Assembly (NCBI GenBank): GCA_023101725.1
Contig: JALJCO010012682.1
Span: 992,001 to 1,056,000 of the forward strand
Reading direction: 5' to 3'
From: Atherinomorus stipes
Taxonomy: Eukaryota > Chordata > Actinopteri > Atheriniformes > Atherinidae
Length of the DNA: 64,000 nucleotides
Part shown: in pieces, positions 45,689-58,400 of the stretch
Numbering within the stretch: the stretch's first letter is position 1
Layout: every line of letters begins with the position of its first letter
Notes under the pieces: model-generated
The model's input: the letters and a program-made list of their open reading frames with translations, nothing else
The model's database searches: none
Told to the model about the DNA's origin: nothing
Made by a program: the position numbers and the translations under genes

Positions 45689-46400
45689 TTTTCATCTTCT
45701 TTGCTTTTGATAATGTGGACCACAACTTGGGATAAAATTATTATGTCATAGGCCATTATATATTTTTCTAAGTCAGCAAATTGTGCCTTCTGTCAAAATG
45801 TTTGCTTTAAAATGGTTCCCCTTATCACAGAATGTTCAAACTGCTGCAGCTCTTAATGGCTAAGTCATGTAGTCAAGGTTTATTATCAGGGTGACTGATT
45901 AACTGTCAAATCGTCAAGTCTCACCTTAGACACAGTACTGCCTCAGAGCCAAAGTGCCTTTCCATGTTTTCATGTCACTTATGATATTTTCCTGTGGTCA
46001 TATTGGTGATTTCCTTGAAGTTTATGGACTTACTCCTACTAAATAGGAGATCATTTCATTCAGCTGATGAAACCATGGTGTCTGCTTATTATTTTTTCTA
46101 ACACAGTTTTAAGGTACACTTTTCCATGAATGTTGAATTATTTTTCCAAAAAAGGACTAAATTAATAACTGTTATAATGCTATTTTGTTATTGTTGAAAA
46201 ATATTAGAGAGCTCTTGTCCCCCGTTTTAGTATAAAAAGGAAGCTTGCGTGTTGATATGAAACCATTCTGAGCAGTTTTATAAAAAGCATTTTTGTTATA
46301 AAAATGTTGAATCTGACATCAATTATTTTACTGTGTGAATATTTGGGTTCACTCAAACTGTCTGAATTTGAATGTCAATAAATGTATTTTGCTATTGTTA
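45689..46400 (+). other. csk: csk 3' UTR
   Basis: No frame of note. AATAAA at 46377-46382, with a second AATAAA about 25 bases later, marks the probable end. Confidence 0.6.
46377..46382 (+). promoter_or_regulatory. csk: csk polyadenylation signal
   Basis: AATAAA about 690 bp after the csk stop. Confidence 0.6.
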
Positions 46401-47652
46401 ACAATAAAAATGTAATTTTATTTATTTATTTGTGTTTTTGCATAGGTTTTCCCTTTTCTAATACTAAATGTGTCTTAGATATCCATTTATTTCTTTTTAA
46501 ATTTAATAGTCATTCTTTTGATAATATACAGATTACACACTACGCGGCATACAATTACCACGAGGAAAGTTAACTAATATATTTGTATATTTCACCTGAT
46601 TTAGATTACCATAGACTGCACTGTAGCGTTTCTCTTCAGAAATAAAGTTGTTCTTGTGGATTATAATACAGTACTGTGCAGCATTGACATTAAGTGATAA
46701 ACAAAGGAGAATATCAAATGATGTTAAAGGAGAGTGTATTATCATTTTACACAAAGGCAGGGTCAGAGGAACGGCCTAAGGCCACCCCTAGAATTTGACT
46801 GGCAATGTAAACTGATCTTTTTGATTTATTCCAGTTCAATGTAAAAAACCTTATTTGTCCACGTGTGAGTGAATGCAGCATGCAATTTACTTTTATGTTT
46901 TACAATCATCAACACCACGACGTTCAAGATCATAACGCAGCATTCATTCTCATGGCAAAATCTTTCCATTTGCCTTTGTGAGTGAAATATTTTTCTGATC
47001 CATTTACATTTTATGAAAAGGATGTAAAATTCATAGAAGTTAAATGACCAATAACATGAAAAAAAAAAAGGGCTAACTGGCTAAAAGCAAGTATAACAGC
47101 CATACATTGCAGGGACATCATAAGTAAACAACTGTTGATATAAGAAAAAATAACAGTGGCTGCTTGTTTTTTTTTTTTTTTTTTTTTTTTACTGTATATA
47201 AGTTTTGACAAAAGATATCGATTTAGCCATAATAATTAATCATTTCCTAAAATTTAGAATTTTTTTTTTTTTTTTTTTTTTTTTTAAGTAGGCCTATTTT
47301 ACATGTGCCACTCTTTTGCCCCCGACTTGTTTCCCCACAGAAATGGTCTGGACCCACCACTGATTTTACAATTATTATTAATTTTCTTTCAGCAAAGCAA
47401 ATTTGTATGTGTTAGCTGATTTGCCTTTTTCATTTGACATTTTATCATAAATAAAGAGTGAATGAAGACCTGTTGTTTTAGCAGCGGAACGCCATCCGCC
47501 ACAGAAGCAGGGGGAATATTTCCTTGTAGCACGCGGTGGTGCTCTGGGAAAATGTAGACTGAACACAGCAGCAGGTTGTATTCAGAACACATATATGTTC
47601 AGAACATCACTGAGGACCCCGCAGAGCAGCTGAGGTTGTGTTTTACTTTGTG
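46401..47652. other. csk-adal intergenic region
   Basis: AT-rich, with long poly-T runs at about 47168-47190 and 47260-47285. The last 100 bp should carry the adal promoter and 5' UTR; no TATA box is evident. Confidence 0.45.
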
Positions 47653-50600
47653 ATGGATAATAATGCCTTCTTTTATCGGGAGATGCCAAAGGTGGTAAGT
47701 AACTACTGTGACATTCGCGACAAATATTTAGAAGAGTATAGATTTGAGGAAGGTAGTGAGGAGTAACTGCAGTTCATGTTTGTTTTTAGCTTCATGTTAA
47801 CTATGTGCTAACGTCAGCGTTTTCCTGTCACCAGGAGCTTCACGCGCACCTCAACGGCTCAGTCAGCTTCCAAACCATCGAGAAGCTCATCAGCCGTAAA
47901 CCGCATCTCAACATCGAGCACAGTATGACGGCCATAGGCAAGGGCCAGCGGAGGACTCTGGATGAGTGCGTCTGTTGTTGGCTCAGTTTCATATTACACG
48001 TACTTTATAGTCCACGTTACATTTAAAGAAAGGGTTGATTCGATTATCCAGTTATGACCAAATCTTAACTTGACTACATTTTCATTAAATCTTACAATTT
48101 TGTATCTTTGTAATATTTTTGGATGCGGTTTAATGAGCTCACATTTTGTAATGCCTATTTAGAATGTTATTATTATTATTATTATTAGAAATTATTAGAA
48201 ATCTTTTCCCACGTGTTGTAGAAAACACACAATGCACACACAATGCAGGTATTGTTTTGGTGCTCCCATTGGACAATCTGCCTTGAAACCACAAAATATA
48301 TATTTTTTTAAAAATGGTTTGAGATGTTTGAAGAGTGTGTGTGTGTTGAGTGTGTGTGTGTGTTGGAGGGGTTCAACACCTTTAAAAGCCGTGGCTGTTT
48401 TCTTGTACAAGTTGTTTTCATTTTAAAAGTAATCCAAAAGTGTTTGTGTTTTATTGACTCATAACATAAGTTATTACATTGATGATTATTACAAAAATAT
48501 CTTTATGATTCAATTTCATTAACTAACTTCATATAAAGCCCTGATGAAATGCAACTGATCATTTGTATTAATTCACAATTTACATTCATTTGAAAATCTA
48601 TTCACTGTCACTGGTTTGCATGTCTGCAGATGTTTTGAAGTTTTTAAGGTAATCCATAAATTGGTGGACACGGAGGAGGATATTCTGATGGTGAGAACCA
48701 ACTCACCATTGGCGGATGGCGTTTTTCTTTTCTTTCTTTTCTTTTTTTAAATGTATTTCCCAGAGTGGCAACAACAGATATTTTCACTTTCTACTCAGGT
48801 CGCTACAGATGTTATCAAGGAGTTTGCAGCTGACGGTGTCAGGTATTTAGAACTCAGAAGTACGCCAAGAGAAGAGAAAGGCACAGGTGAGAGTATCAAC
48901 ATAGAGACAGATGTTTAATTGGATGGTTAAAGGTCAAGATTGTTTCACTGCCTGAATAAGCTCACAGATTTTACATCTTTTCCTTAGGATTAACAAAAAA
49001 GAGCTATATTGAGACTGTCATCAAAGCCATTCAGCAATGTAAAAATGAGGGTGTGGACATTGACGTCAGGTAGATATACGTCACACTTTTGCACTAAAAA
49101 AAAAAGTATAATTTTTTACTTGTTTTAAACAGATACTTTATCATTGGCCACAGTAGTGAACGGTGGAAAAACGTTTTCTTTGAAGGTTTCTGGTGGCCAT
49201 TGACCGCCGGAATGGGACTGATGTTGCCATGGAGACAGTGAAACTGGCAGAGGATTTTATGCTGTCCTCTGATGGTTTAGTGGTGGGAATTGATCTAAGT
49301 GGAGATCCAACGGTTTGTAAATAAGTTTGAGGTTCATCTGAAATTATTAAGTTGTTGTGATTGGGTGTTTAAGCATTTGACTTGAGTAACTTTGCTGAAA
49401 AAAAAAAAGTTCAATTGTAATTATTTACATACATTTTGTTTGGCAAGTTAACATGCATAAAAAGTCAGTACTCTTAAGTAGTGGAGATGAAAAGTGTCAC
49501 AAGTGTTGTCCTACTTGGAACCCAATGTATTCAATATTTATTTTTACATGTATTTTATTTATTTCAAAAGAATTATAGTAATGGGCTCTATGCAAGACTC
49601 CACTACTTCCTGAACTTAAGGCAGCTCCTTTGTTTCCTGTCTTTCATTACTGGCCGAACTGATTAATCCAGGTGTGTCTGGCCAGTTACTGAGATCAGAC
49701 ACACCTGGGTTAATCAGTTCATCCAGTAATGAAAGACAGGAAACAGGGGAGCTACCTTAAGTTCAGGAAGTAGTGTGCAGAGCCCATTTTGTAATTTAGT
49801 AATTTTAGTAACGTATCAGACATGTGAACTATCAAGATGGAAACTCTCCTTTTCCAAAGTGAGTGTTGATTTCTGAAAGGTTATGTCATATTTTTCATAT
49901 TAAGCCAGCTTTTCTTTGAAGGTCGGCCATGGGAAATACTTTCTTCCTGCATTAGAGAGGGCCAAAAACTCTGGACTGAAGTTGTCACTGCATCTTTCAG
50001 AAGTATGACAAGTTTTTTACTTAATCATTGAAACTGAAGTCCATTATGTGCAAGATCAATGTTGTTACTACAAACATGGTTTCAGGTTCCATCACAGCTG
50101 GAGGAGTCAGACTTGCTGTTGAATCTTCCTCCAGACAGGATCGGTCATGGAACATTCCTACATCCTGAAGTGGGAGGCTCTCAAAGCCTTGTGGATAAAG
50201 TGGTGAAAAACATCATACCACTCGGTAAGACTGAACAAAAATCAGATTATATGTGGATGCTACTAAGATGAACAATCCAATTTCCTGTTCTCTGTTTCCA
50301 TGCAGAGCTTTGCCTGACATCAAATGTTAAAGGACAAACTGTGCCTTATTACTCCAAGCATCACTTCAGATACTGGTACCAGTTGGGACATCCGTGTGTC
50401 CTTTGTGTAAGTTTCCTCTCATTACTATGGCCAGGGTGTTGGTGTTTGCCACAATTAAAACTTTTTTCGTATAAGGCATGTTTTTTAGCCAGATTTACCA
50501 AGAACCCCGTGTGTCAAATAAAGTCAGTCTGTGACTATTTGTTGGTCAAAATTTGGGTTGTAGTCACTCAAAAATAATGAGGTTGTGACTTCTGATTTTG

Positions 50601-52139
50601 TTTTGTTTAAAGGGTTTTACAGAAATGTCAGATATAGTTGTGGGATTTGCATATTAAATTATATATGAAAACAAAATCCAGTTGAACAAGTTAGAATAAC
50701 CTGACTATAAAGGGACTTGAAGCAAGATAAGAAACGTAACTCGCGACTGCCATTTAGGTAACTGCAGCCACGAGCCAAGCCGTCACGGGAGCGTGCACAA
50801 ACTGAAGCCCTAATGTTATTTACTACGCTTTTTCTTCGTAGTTACTTTTTAATGATCTTTTAGTTGATCTTGATCGTTTGCTGACGGCAGAAGAATCCAT
50901 AACTATCACTTACAGTGTTTGAATTTACCGCGACTGTCTTCTTCCTGTATCAAAACTGCGGATGTAGCGTCATTTGACGTCACGTCCGCAGGACAGCGCG
51001 GGAAATTCGGCCACCGATTTGCAGCACATTTTGCAGCACACAGCCTGTTCAATGCAACGGAGAGAGACGTGGGTGGAAACATTATTTTTGGTATTTAATG
51101 CTTCATCACCCATTAGTATTAAAAAATATGGGCATGCATGTTTGTTTTTTAAGTTCCTGCCTCTAGTTCCTTTAAAGGTGTTTTTTTTCATGGCAAGTTT
51201 ACTTATTCAGCACATTTCATACACCAAGGTAATTCAGTATACTTCAAATGAATAAAAGATATTACAAGAAAAATTAAAAACGGATTACTTTTTAATCTGT
51301 CATGCTGAGACCTAGAAATAAATGAATTGCACCAGATGTGATGAATGGAATGGTTTTAGAAAAAAAATAAAAAACTACTATTGCCTTTTTGCTGTTAACT
51401 TTTTTTTTTTTTATATCTTTTTTTTTAAACCCTGTTGGGAGGTGTCATGAGGAAAGATGATGAAACATTTGTAGGCTTAAGAAAACAACCACACTGCAGT
51501 GAGAGTCTGCACTTACAAGAAGTTGTGATGTGCACCAGTTAATGTGAAAGTACAGCTATCAGATTTATCTCTAAAGAAAGTTTTATCAATTACTTGTTTT
51601 CAAATGTTTTCATACTTTACCAAACTTGGAAATCATTGGGTTTTACAAATCCAGAAATTGGCATATCTGTCATTGGGTGACTTTTTAATGACTTATTGAC
51701 TTCTTTGCATTTGATGCACAATCGGTGCTGCCACCAAGTTTGAATGTTTAATTTACTGCCATTTCCCCAGTGGCCATTGAATGCAGCAGTAAACCAAACT
51801 AGATCCACTGGCAAAGTCTAAACCAAACTGATGGATTTCACTGTCAGAACAGGGCCCTATTTGTGATGAATCAAGATGTGATAAAATGCATCTGTTAGAA
51901 AACTGACACAACAATAACCTTTAATAATTGTTTTTTTCATATTACAGACTGACGATAAAGGAGTCTTTTGTACAGACTTGTCTCAGGAATATCAGCTGGC
52001 TGCATCCACTTTTGGTCTCGCCCATAAGGACATGTGGAGGCTGTCCCAGCAGGCCATAGACTGTATCTTCGCAGGAGAAGCTGTGAAACAGCAACTCCAA
52101 CAGAGGTGGAATGATTTATATCTTCAGATGTTCAACTGA
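47653..52139 (+). CDS. adal: Adenosine deaminase-like protein (N6-methyl-AMP deaminase)
   Basis: Cytosolic zinc hydrolase that converts N6-methyl-AMP, from breakdown of methylated RNA, to IMP. Ten exons join in phase: 47653-47694, 47835-47965, 48630-48690, 48799-48886, 48988-49069, 49186-49312, 49922-50002, 50086-50224, 50306-50406 and 51948-52139. They give 347 residues; human ADAL has 355. Zinc ligands are His17 and His19 (ELHAHLNG), His201 (LSLHLSE) and Asp286 (TDDKGVF). Glu204 is the proton-shuttle Glu and His225 lies in the GHG motif. SGDPT and CLTSN are also conserved. The start ATG gives the short N-terminus common to the family. All active-site residues are present. The gene converges on nat10, with the two stops only 312 bp apart. 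Confidence 0.95.
47966..48629 (+). other. adal: adal intron 2
   Basis: AT-rich with a short (ATT)n at 48168-48187 and a (TG)n stretch near 48335-48365. Nothing coding. Confidence 0.5.
49580..49788. repeat. Long palindrome (foldback element) in adal intron 6
   Basis: Two arms of nearly 100 bp in inverted orientation, joined by a loop of about 15 bp near 49680-49695. The left arm begins 'aatgggctctatgcaagac'; the right arm ends with its complement. A few mismatches. No coding capacity. Probably a palindromic MITE; it would form a very stable hairpin in pre-mRNA. Confidence 0.9.
50407..51947 (+). other. adal: adal intron 9
   Basis: Contains a TTAA-type MITE (50711-51171). The remainder is AT-rich, without exon signals. 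Confidence 0.5.
50711..51171. mobile_element. TTAA-flanked (piggyBac-like) MITE in adal intron
   Basis: Imperfect inverted ends AGGGACTTGAAGC and GCCTCTAGTTCCT, with TTAA on the right (51172-51175) and ATAA, a likely mutated TTAA, on the left. The interior is unusually CpG-rich for this region and holds a perfect TGACGTCA at 50975-50982. Confidence 0.5.
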
Positions 52140-52245
52140 TCTGTTCAGTGAGGCTTAAAGCCAATCATATACCTCAGGTTTTGATTTGAAGAACACTTTC
52201 CATTATTTTTTTTTTACAATTATTTATGGAAATGATGAATCAACA

Positions 52246-52251
52246 AATAAA
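52246..52251 (+). promoter_or_regulatory. adal: adal polyadenylation signal
   Basis: AATAAA 107 bp after the adal stop, in the short gap before the convergent nat10 stop. Confidence 0.65.
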
Positions 52252-52450
52252 CTGTAAGAAACTTATTTAATATCTTGAGCTAAAGTGTGTTATTTTCTGT
52301 TGGCATTGTACAGACAGGAATAAACAGAACGCATCACAATCTGAGTAGCAAGGAAAAAAAAAAAAAAAAAGTTTCTTATGAATATATCTCAGTGTCTGCA
52401 AGCAAGTCCCAGAAAAATCATACAGTCCTGTACTACAGCACTCTTCACTG

Positions 52451-55400
52451 TCACGCCTTCTTTCCAAATTTTCCAAGTTTGCCCTTGTTCTTGAACTTTC
52501 CATGTTGCATGGTCTTTTTCATTTTTCCGTGCTGAGGAGCTCCATTGCTCACTGTTGCATTTCCTCCTTCCCATTTCCTCTTTTTGTCACTGTTAATAAG
52601 ACAGTAAAAAAAAGTCTTAATAATGAGAAGCACTTAATATAACAAGCATGATTATTGTTCCTGTGCATCATGAATGCCACTGCACCTTTTGATGCTGACA
52701 ACAGCTGTGCTCCCTGCCTTCTTCAGCACCTGGTCCCACTCCTCGTCGTCTCCACGAATCTTGTACCTGAAAATACAAAGAAAATCATAATAAGCCACTA
52801 AACATCACTGTGCCTTTGTTTTTTTTTTGTTTTTTTTTTAAAGAAGCAAAACAAAAATAATGACCAAGTCCACCTTTCCAATCTTGTACTTACTCTTCCA
52901 GAGCCATTTCCTTTACTTTCTCTAGATCCTGCTTGTGTCTCTCCTCAAACTCTTTAGCAGCTTCATTCTGGAAATGGACAAAATGCATTTTGCTTAACAT
53001 ATACATTTAATTCTGTGGCTGAAAATCATGCTCCTCCTTTAAAGGTAAAGTCCAAAGTCCCTCCAGCGTTTCTGTTTGCAAACAACAGCATTCAAACTTA
53101 GCGCTCCTCCCTCTCAGGCTAATGGCCGCCTTGTTCTAGCTAGCCTATTCAGCTTCAAGCCTCTCCTTCAGAGCTCAGAAGCGGGTACAAGCCAAACTAT
53201 TATTAACCCTGGTTTTCCAAACTGCATTATCTGAAGCTCTTACCTTTTCTTCGGTGCATCCACAGCTTTTTTTTTCCCCCTTCGTGTTCGAGTGACTGGT
53301 GTCTGCTCCAATCATGAGCTTATTCCCACACAGCGTCATGCTCTTAGCTCTGTCATTGGCTGCCGATATAAACAGAAATCTCCACCCAGAAACATCCCGT
53401 TTATTTTATACGGGGGGACGACGACTTCGGACTATACCTTTAATCTCAGATTTTTCTTAGATGCTTAGAATGAAAAATGCCAGAAATATTATAACAATCC
53501 TCTCACAATGTTAGAGCTCCAGCTTGTGTCTTGAAAGAAAATGTGACAACTGACTTGCACCAAAGGTACAATATGTAGAAAATCATCGTCTGTAAGGATG
53601 ACGATTCAAAGACATGCATGTTAGGTTAATTGATCACTCTAAATCCTCCCTAGGAGTGAATGTGAGTGTGAAGGGTTGTCTGGCTCTCTGTCGGCCCAGC
53701 AACAGACTAGTGACCTGTCCAGGGTGTACCCTGCCTCTCACCTGATAATAACAGGGATAGGCTCCTGCGACTCTGAACTGGATTAAGCAGTATGGAAAAT
53801 GAATGAATGAAAAACTATCCTCGGCTCCTTTACCTGCATGTCTGGTGGGAGACTAAGATATGAAAAGGAAGAATCAAGTGTGTGCAATTTAGGAAGTTGG
53901 ATAAATGAAAATGTCTGACCAGCTCCACTTCCTCATCCTCTGATGTTTAGTGAGGGCAGAATGAATGCAACAGCAACTGGAGCTGTAACATTCAGAAGTA
54001 TGCACTGCTGAGGTACTGGCTGGTGCTAGGAGGTTAGCATGATACCCTGAGTGACTATCAGCAACAAAATATAGGCATCATTCATACTTTTCACCCCATA
54101 ATTTAGGTTTTTAGCACTTACTGAACGTTTCAAGCTGTTTTTAAATTTACAATCTTACAAATTGTACTTTTTAAATCTTCTAAATAAAACTTTTTTTTTT
54201 CTAAGAATACACATAACAGGTGGTAATAAGATCAACTGACTAAACAACTGTAGAAGTAACCAGGCAGTTTAAGTAAATGAGTTCTTGTACCAGATCTTCA
54301 TTGAGGCTCCTGACAGTTGGCTCCATGGTAACATCTTTCGTTGCCGTCATCTGTTCTTCAATAGCTTTTTCTTGGATGTTTGTGAACACCTAGAACAAAA
54401 CAGGATGAAAATGACAAAGCACGTCAGTTTCTAGTCGTTTCCATGGCAACTTTATAACAACTTCATATTCAACTTTTTAATGACTCCTTACTTGCACAAA
54501 TTTTCGGATGAGGCGATTGAAGAGCCCCATGAGCTGTGAGCTGGGGAGATCGATTTCCTTTTCTAACTCATCCACAGATTTGTGCTGCAATCCAATTCCA
54601 AGCAGTAACGCCTGGAGGTGAAGAGTCATCCCATCAGCATTGAGACCATAACACTTTATAAGAAAGGGATGACGGGGATAGAAAACTTGAAAGGAAACCT
54701 ACACACTGAGCTGCTGAGAGGGAAACGTCACCAAGCTGCTTCAGGAAGAACAGGCGCGCCACAGTTGGGATGAGGTCCATGACGAGGTGGTAGTCTACCA
54801 TGCTCCTTGAGTACAACTCCAGACGTTTGAGATCGTAAGGAGTGAAATACACTGCCAGCTCAGAGCGGCTGAGAGCTGTTGAGATAAACCGTGAGTGAGA
54901 TCAGGTGTGCTCACATGTCGCAGAAATCAGATGTAAAGTTAGGTTCTCACTGGTGGACTCCTCCTTGGTCTTTTTATTCTGCAAAACACTGAGTGCCAGG
55001 CTTGGATGGAAACTGCTGAACTGGTAAGAGAGCAGAGCTAGGAAACGCCGACGGAAATCTGAGGTGAGGGGGAAAAAAAACTATTTAGGAACGGAGCAGA
55101 TTACAGAATCCAGGGCTCCTCAGAAAGTGCAGCCAAATTCACCTTTCCAGAAGGCAGCGAGCCACTGACTCTGCTCTGGACCTTCGTCTGCGTTCAGCTT
55201 TTTCAGCATTACGCAGGAATGTTCTCCTGTCAGGTCATTCTGGGTTTAATTTAAAAAAAAAGAAGAAATGAAATCATACACATCAGTGCAAAGAATTTGA
55301 TGGCAATACAAAGTAAATAAAAATAATAATTAAAAAAAACTTACTGGTGTCTGTCTCAAGTAGACAGGAATGTAACCTGCTTTCCTCCAGAACCTGCCAA

Positions 55401-58400
55401 TTTGCAAAGTTTTTAAAACCTTTAAATTTTACAGAAATGATTCAACCCCCCTCCCCACCCCCCACCCCCAATATTCAACTCACTTAAGCAGCTGTGCAGT
55501 GAGGCCGTAGGAAACTCCTAAATAGTCCAGCTGCTCTGCTCGCCTCTCACTGAGCTTCAGCAACAGAGGAGGAAGTTCTTTACGTGGCGTGATCACCTCC
55601 TCCAGCAGACTCACAGCCTGAACAAACAACATAGTATTTTCCAGACATGCAACTTAAATTAACCAGGAACAGACATTTACACATTCTGAAAATATTTGGT
55701 CTTACTTCACTGCTGACAGACGTGATCTTGGTGTGATCTGAGTGCGTGCTCTCATCCATGGTGGGGAACTTGCCTTCGTAGTACATCTGCAACAGCTGAA
55801 GAGCTCGAGAGCCGTAGCCCATCTGTTGGACAGGTTGATGAAGTTGTGAACAGTCATCTTCTACCAAAAAGTTTCAGCTTCTTTTACTTCCCAAAACTAA
55901 TTTCTTTAAACTTCTCTCAGTGATAAACTCTTCTCTGGCTCTAATCTGAGATAAAAAAGACCAAAACACACAGAAGTTGTCTCTTGGAGGAAGCAGAGGG
56001 AAGGGGCACTGATGTCCTAAACAGACTCCAATTCCTCATGGAAAACAGTCCTCAGTGGAGACAACTGTACTCTACAACTAGATAAATCAAAATTGGGGGC
56101 AAACATCACAAAGCCTTAGCAGGTTCTTACCCCTTGGTAATCTGGATTGACAGCTATTCGCACCACTCTCCCTCCAGACAGGCTCCCAAATTCTGGATCT
56201 TGAAACTGAGATGAAAAGCGAAAAATTCAACATTTCATTGTTGAAACTGGAGCTACGGTGGTTTTGTGAAAAACTTTGTGACCAGTGTGTACCTGCTCTG
56301 ACACTGTCCAGGGAATGAGGTCGCCCGAGGCCTTCTTCCCTCTTGACAGACTGTTGAGGATGGTCTGCCTTGATATTTCTCCCTCTAGACACACCTAAAA
56401 AACCAGAGGGGAAAAAAACATGGAGGAATAAAAACAAAATTCTGGTTTGTCACATAAACGTGCAATTTCCACATATCCAAACGCTACCTGCACCACAGCG
56501 AGGACCTCAGGTAGCGAGTTCTGTGTGGGAGGAACAGGTGGCAGGAGGCAGAAGAGGTGGTGAGCTGGAGCATCGGACAGCATCTGCAGGTCATTCGGCG
56601 AATTCTGGAGCCAGAAAACACAAGTCAGCAAACAGAGAGTACACAGCATCCATCTCAGATCTCTCATCTGATATGATGTTAAGTGTTGGGAAGAAAATAA
56701 GTATCACCTTGTAATGTGAAGCCACATAGAGAGCCATCAACCTTTGCAGAAAAGCTTCAGAGGCTTTGTGGTAACAGAACAGTGTGTCTCTGTTCACATA
56801 ATATCTGCACAGGCGCTAAGAACACAATTTGCATTACTGCACTTACAAGCGTCAGGTTATCACAAGTTTCAGGCAGTTGTCAGAATATCAACATATACAA
56901 AATCCTGATCACAATATCGCAAGGACAAGAAAACATGGATTTAATAAGAGCTGCATTCAACTTAGTTCTGCATTTATGCATGTTTTACAGCTTAACAGCA
57001 TGCAGAGGTGCAGCTCTCATTAAGGGACCTGGGATTACAGGTGTATTAATGTTGAAGTATTATATCATATCTTCATATCTTATATCATCAAGGCAATCAC
57101 CTATTCCCTAATATCATGCAGTCCCAATTTGGACAAAATTTATTTGGAACCCAGCATTTTAATCTGTGCCTTACTGAATGAGATTATGCAGTTACTGAAA
57201 ACATTATTTTAAAGTCTGCGTCATAACTAAGCCTTTACATACAGATGCCCTCTTTCTGATGGGTGCTTTTATTTATTCTTAGATCCCATATATGAAACCA
57301 ATGTTGAAGGATACAGGTCACAGTTCTGTGGAAGTGGGCAGCCAGAAATGAGTCTGGGAATGTTGAGACAGTCGAGACAGAGCAGCTCATTCAGCCACCT
57401 CTCCATCGGGTCACCTGGAGCGTACCGGATGGACTCGTGCAAAGAAATTTCATGGAGAGTGCGAGCTGTGGACGAAAACAGGCACGCAGTAAGAAGACGT
57501 ATTCGAACTTACAGTTTAAGAAAAAAAAAAAAGAAAGAGAATTAAAGAAAAAAGCCTGAGATGCCTGCCTGCTGATAGTCTGGCAGTGTTGGTGCTCCTG
57601 TTCTCTGCTGACATGCTCTGCTGACTGTCTGCGCTCTGCTGCCTCAGCTGCTGAATCAGTTTGAGGGAGAGGGAACGTCCAGTGCCTTCATAACTGCATG
57701 GATGAACAAAGCAGTGGTACAAACAGCATAATCAGTGAAGGCTTTTCTCTAATAACATTTACAGTTGGAGTCATTTTTGCAAACAAAAGCCACAAATTCA
57801 CCAGCTGCAGATTCCCAAATGTTAATCTTGTCTCTAGTTTTTTTTTTAGGCCTCGCTGGTAAAGAAGAGTTGCTTTTCTTTCTCAAAAATGCTCTTGCAT
57901 CTATTCATACAAGCCGCTTTCAGACTGGCACTGCAAAATATTTGCGTCCATCCGCTTTTTAACCGGAGTTTTCTTTTCAAACATGTCACGTCCTTGCAGA
58001 CTTCTTACGTTACAGGCACGTTCAGTTATCAGGAAACGTTCTGGATTAGTCGACTGTTAATACAGGAGAGGACATCATTCCTGTGCATTCAGCCAAAACG
58101 ACATGCCGCATCATTTACGTTCTTATAACACGGGGGCTAGCCGGTACATGCCCACTATAGCTCTGAGGGAAAAGAGCAAAACGTCTGAATGCAAACGGTA
58201 TAAGAGTCCGCTCTATTACTGCTTACCAGAGTAAGTCTGAAAGGGGTAATAGACATAATTTAAAGTGGTGTTTGATTAAATAGGTATTTACTGACCCATT
58301 GATAGTGGAGGCCATGAAAACCAGATAAGGACCCAGCAGTTTCTTCACAAGGGGTAGAGGGATGGCCGCGGCCTCATCGATGACCAGCAGCTCAGCCTGA

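Larger units (their letters stand above)
52968..54290 (-). other. nat10: nat10 intron with a MITE and a SINE
   Basis: About 1.3 kb, almost half of it mobile DNA: a TTAA-type MITE (53043-53439) and a truncated SINE (53606-53811). The rest is unremarkable. Confidence 0.6.
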
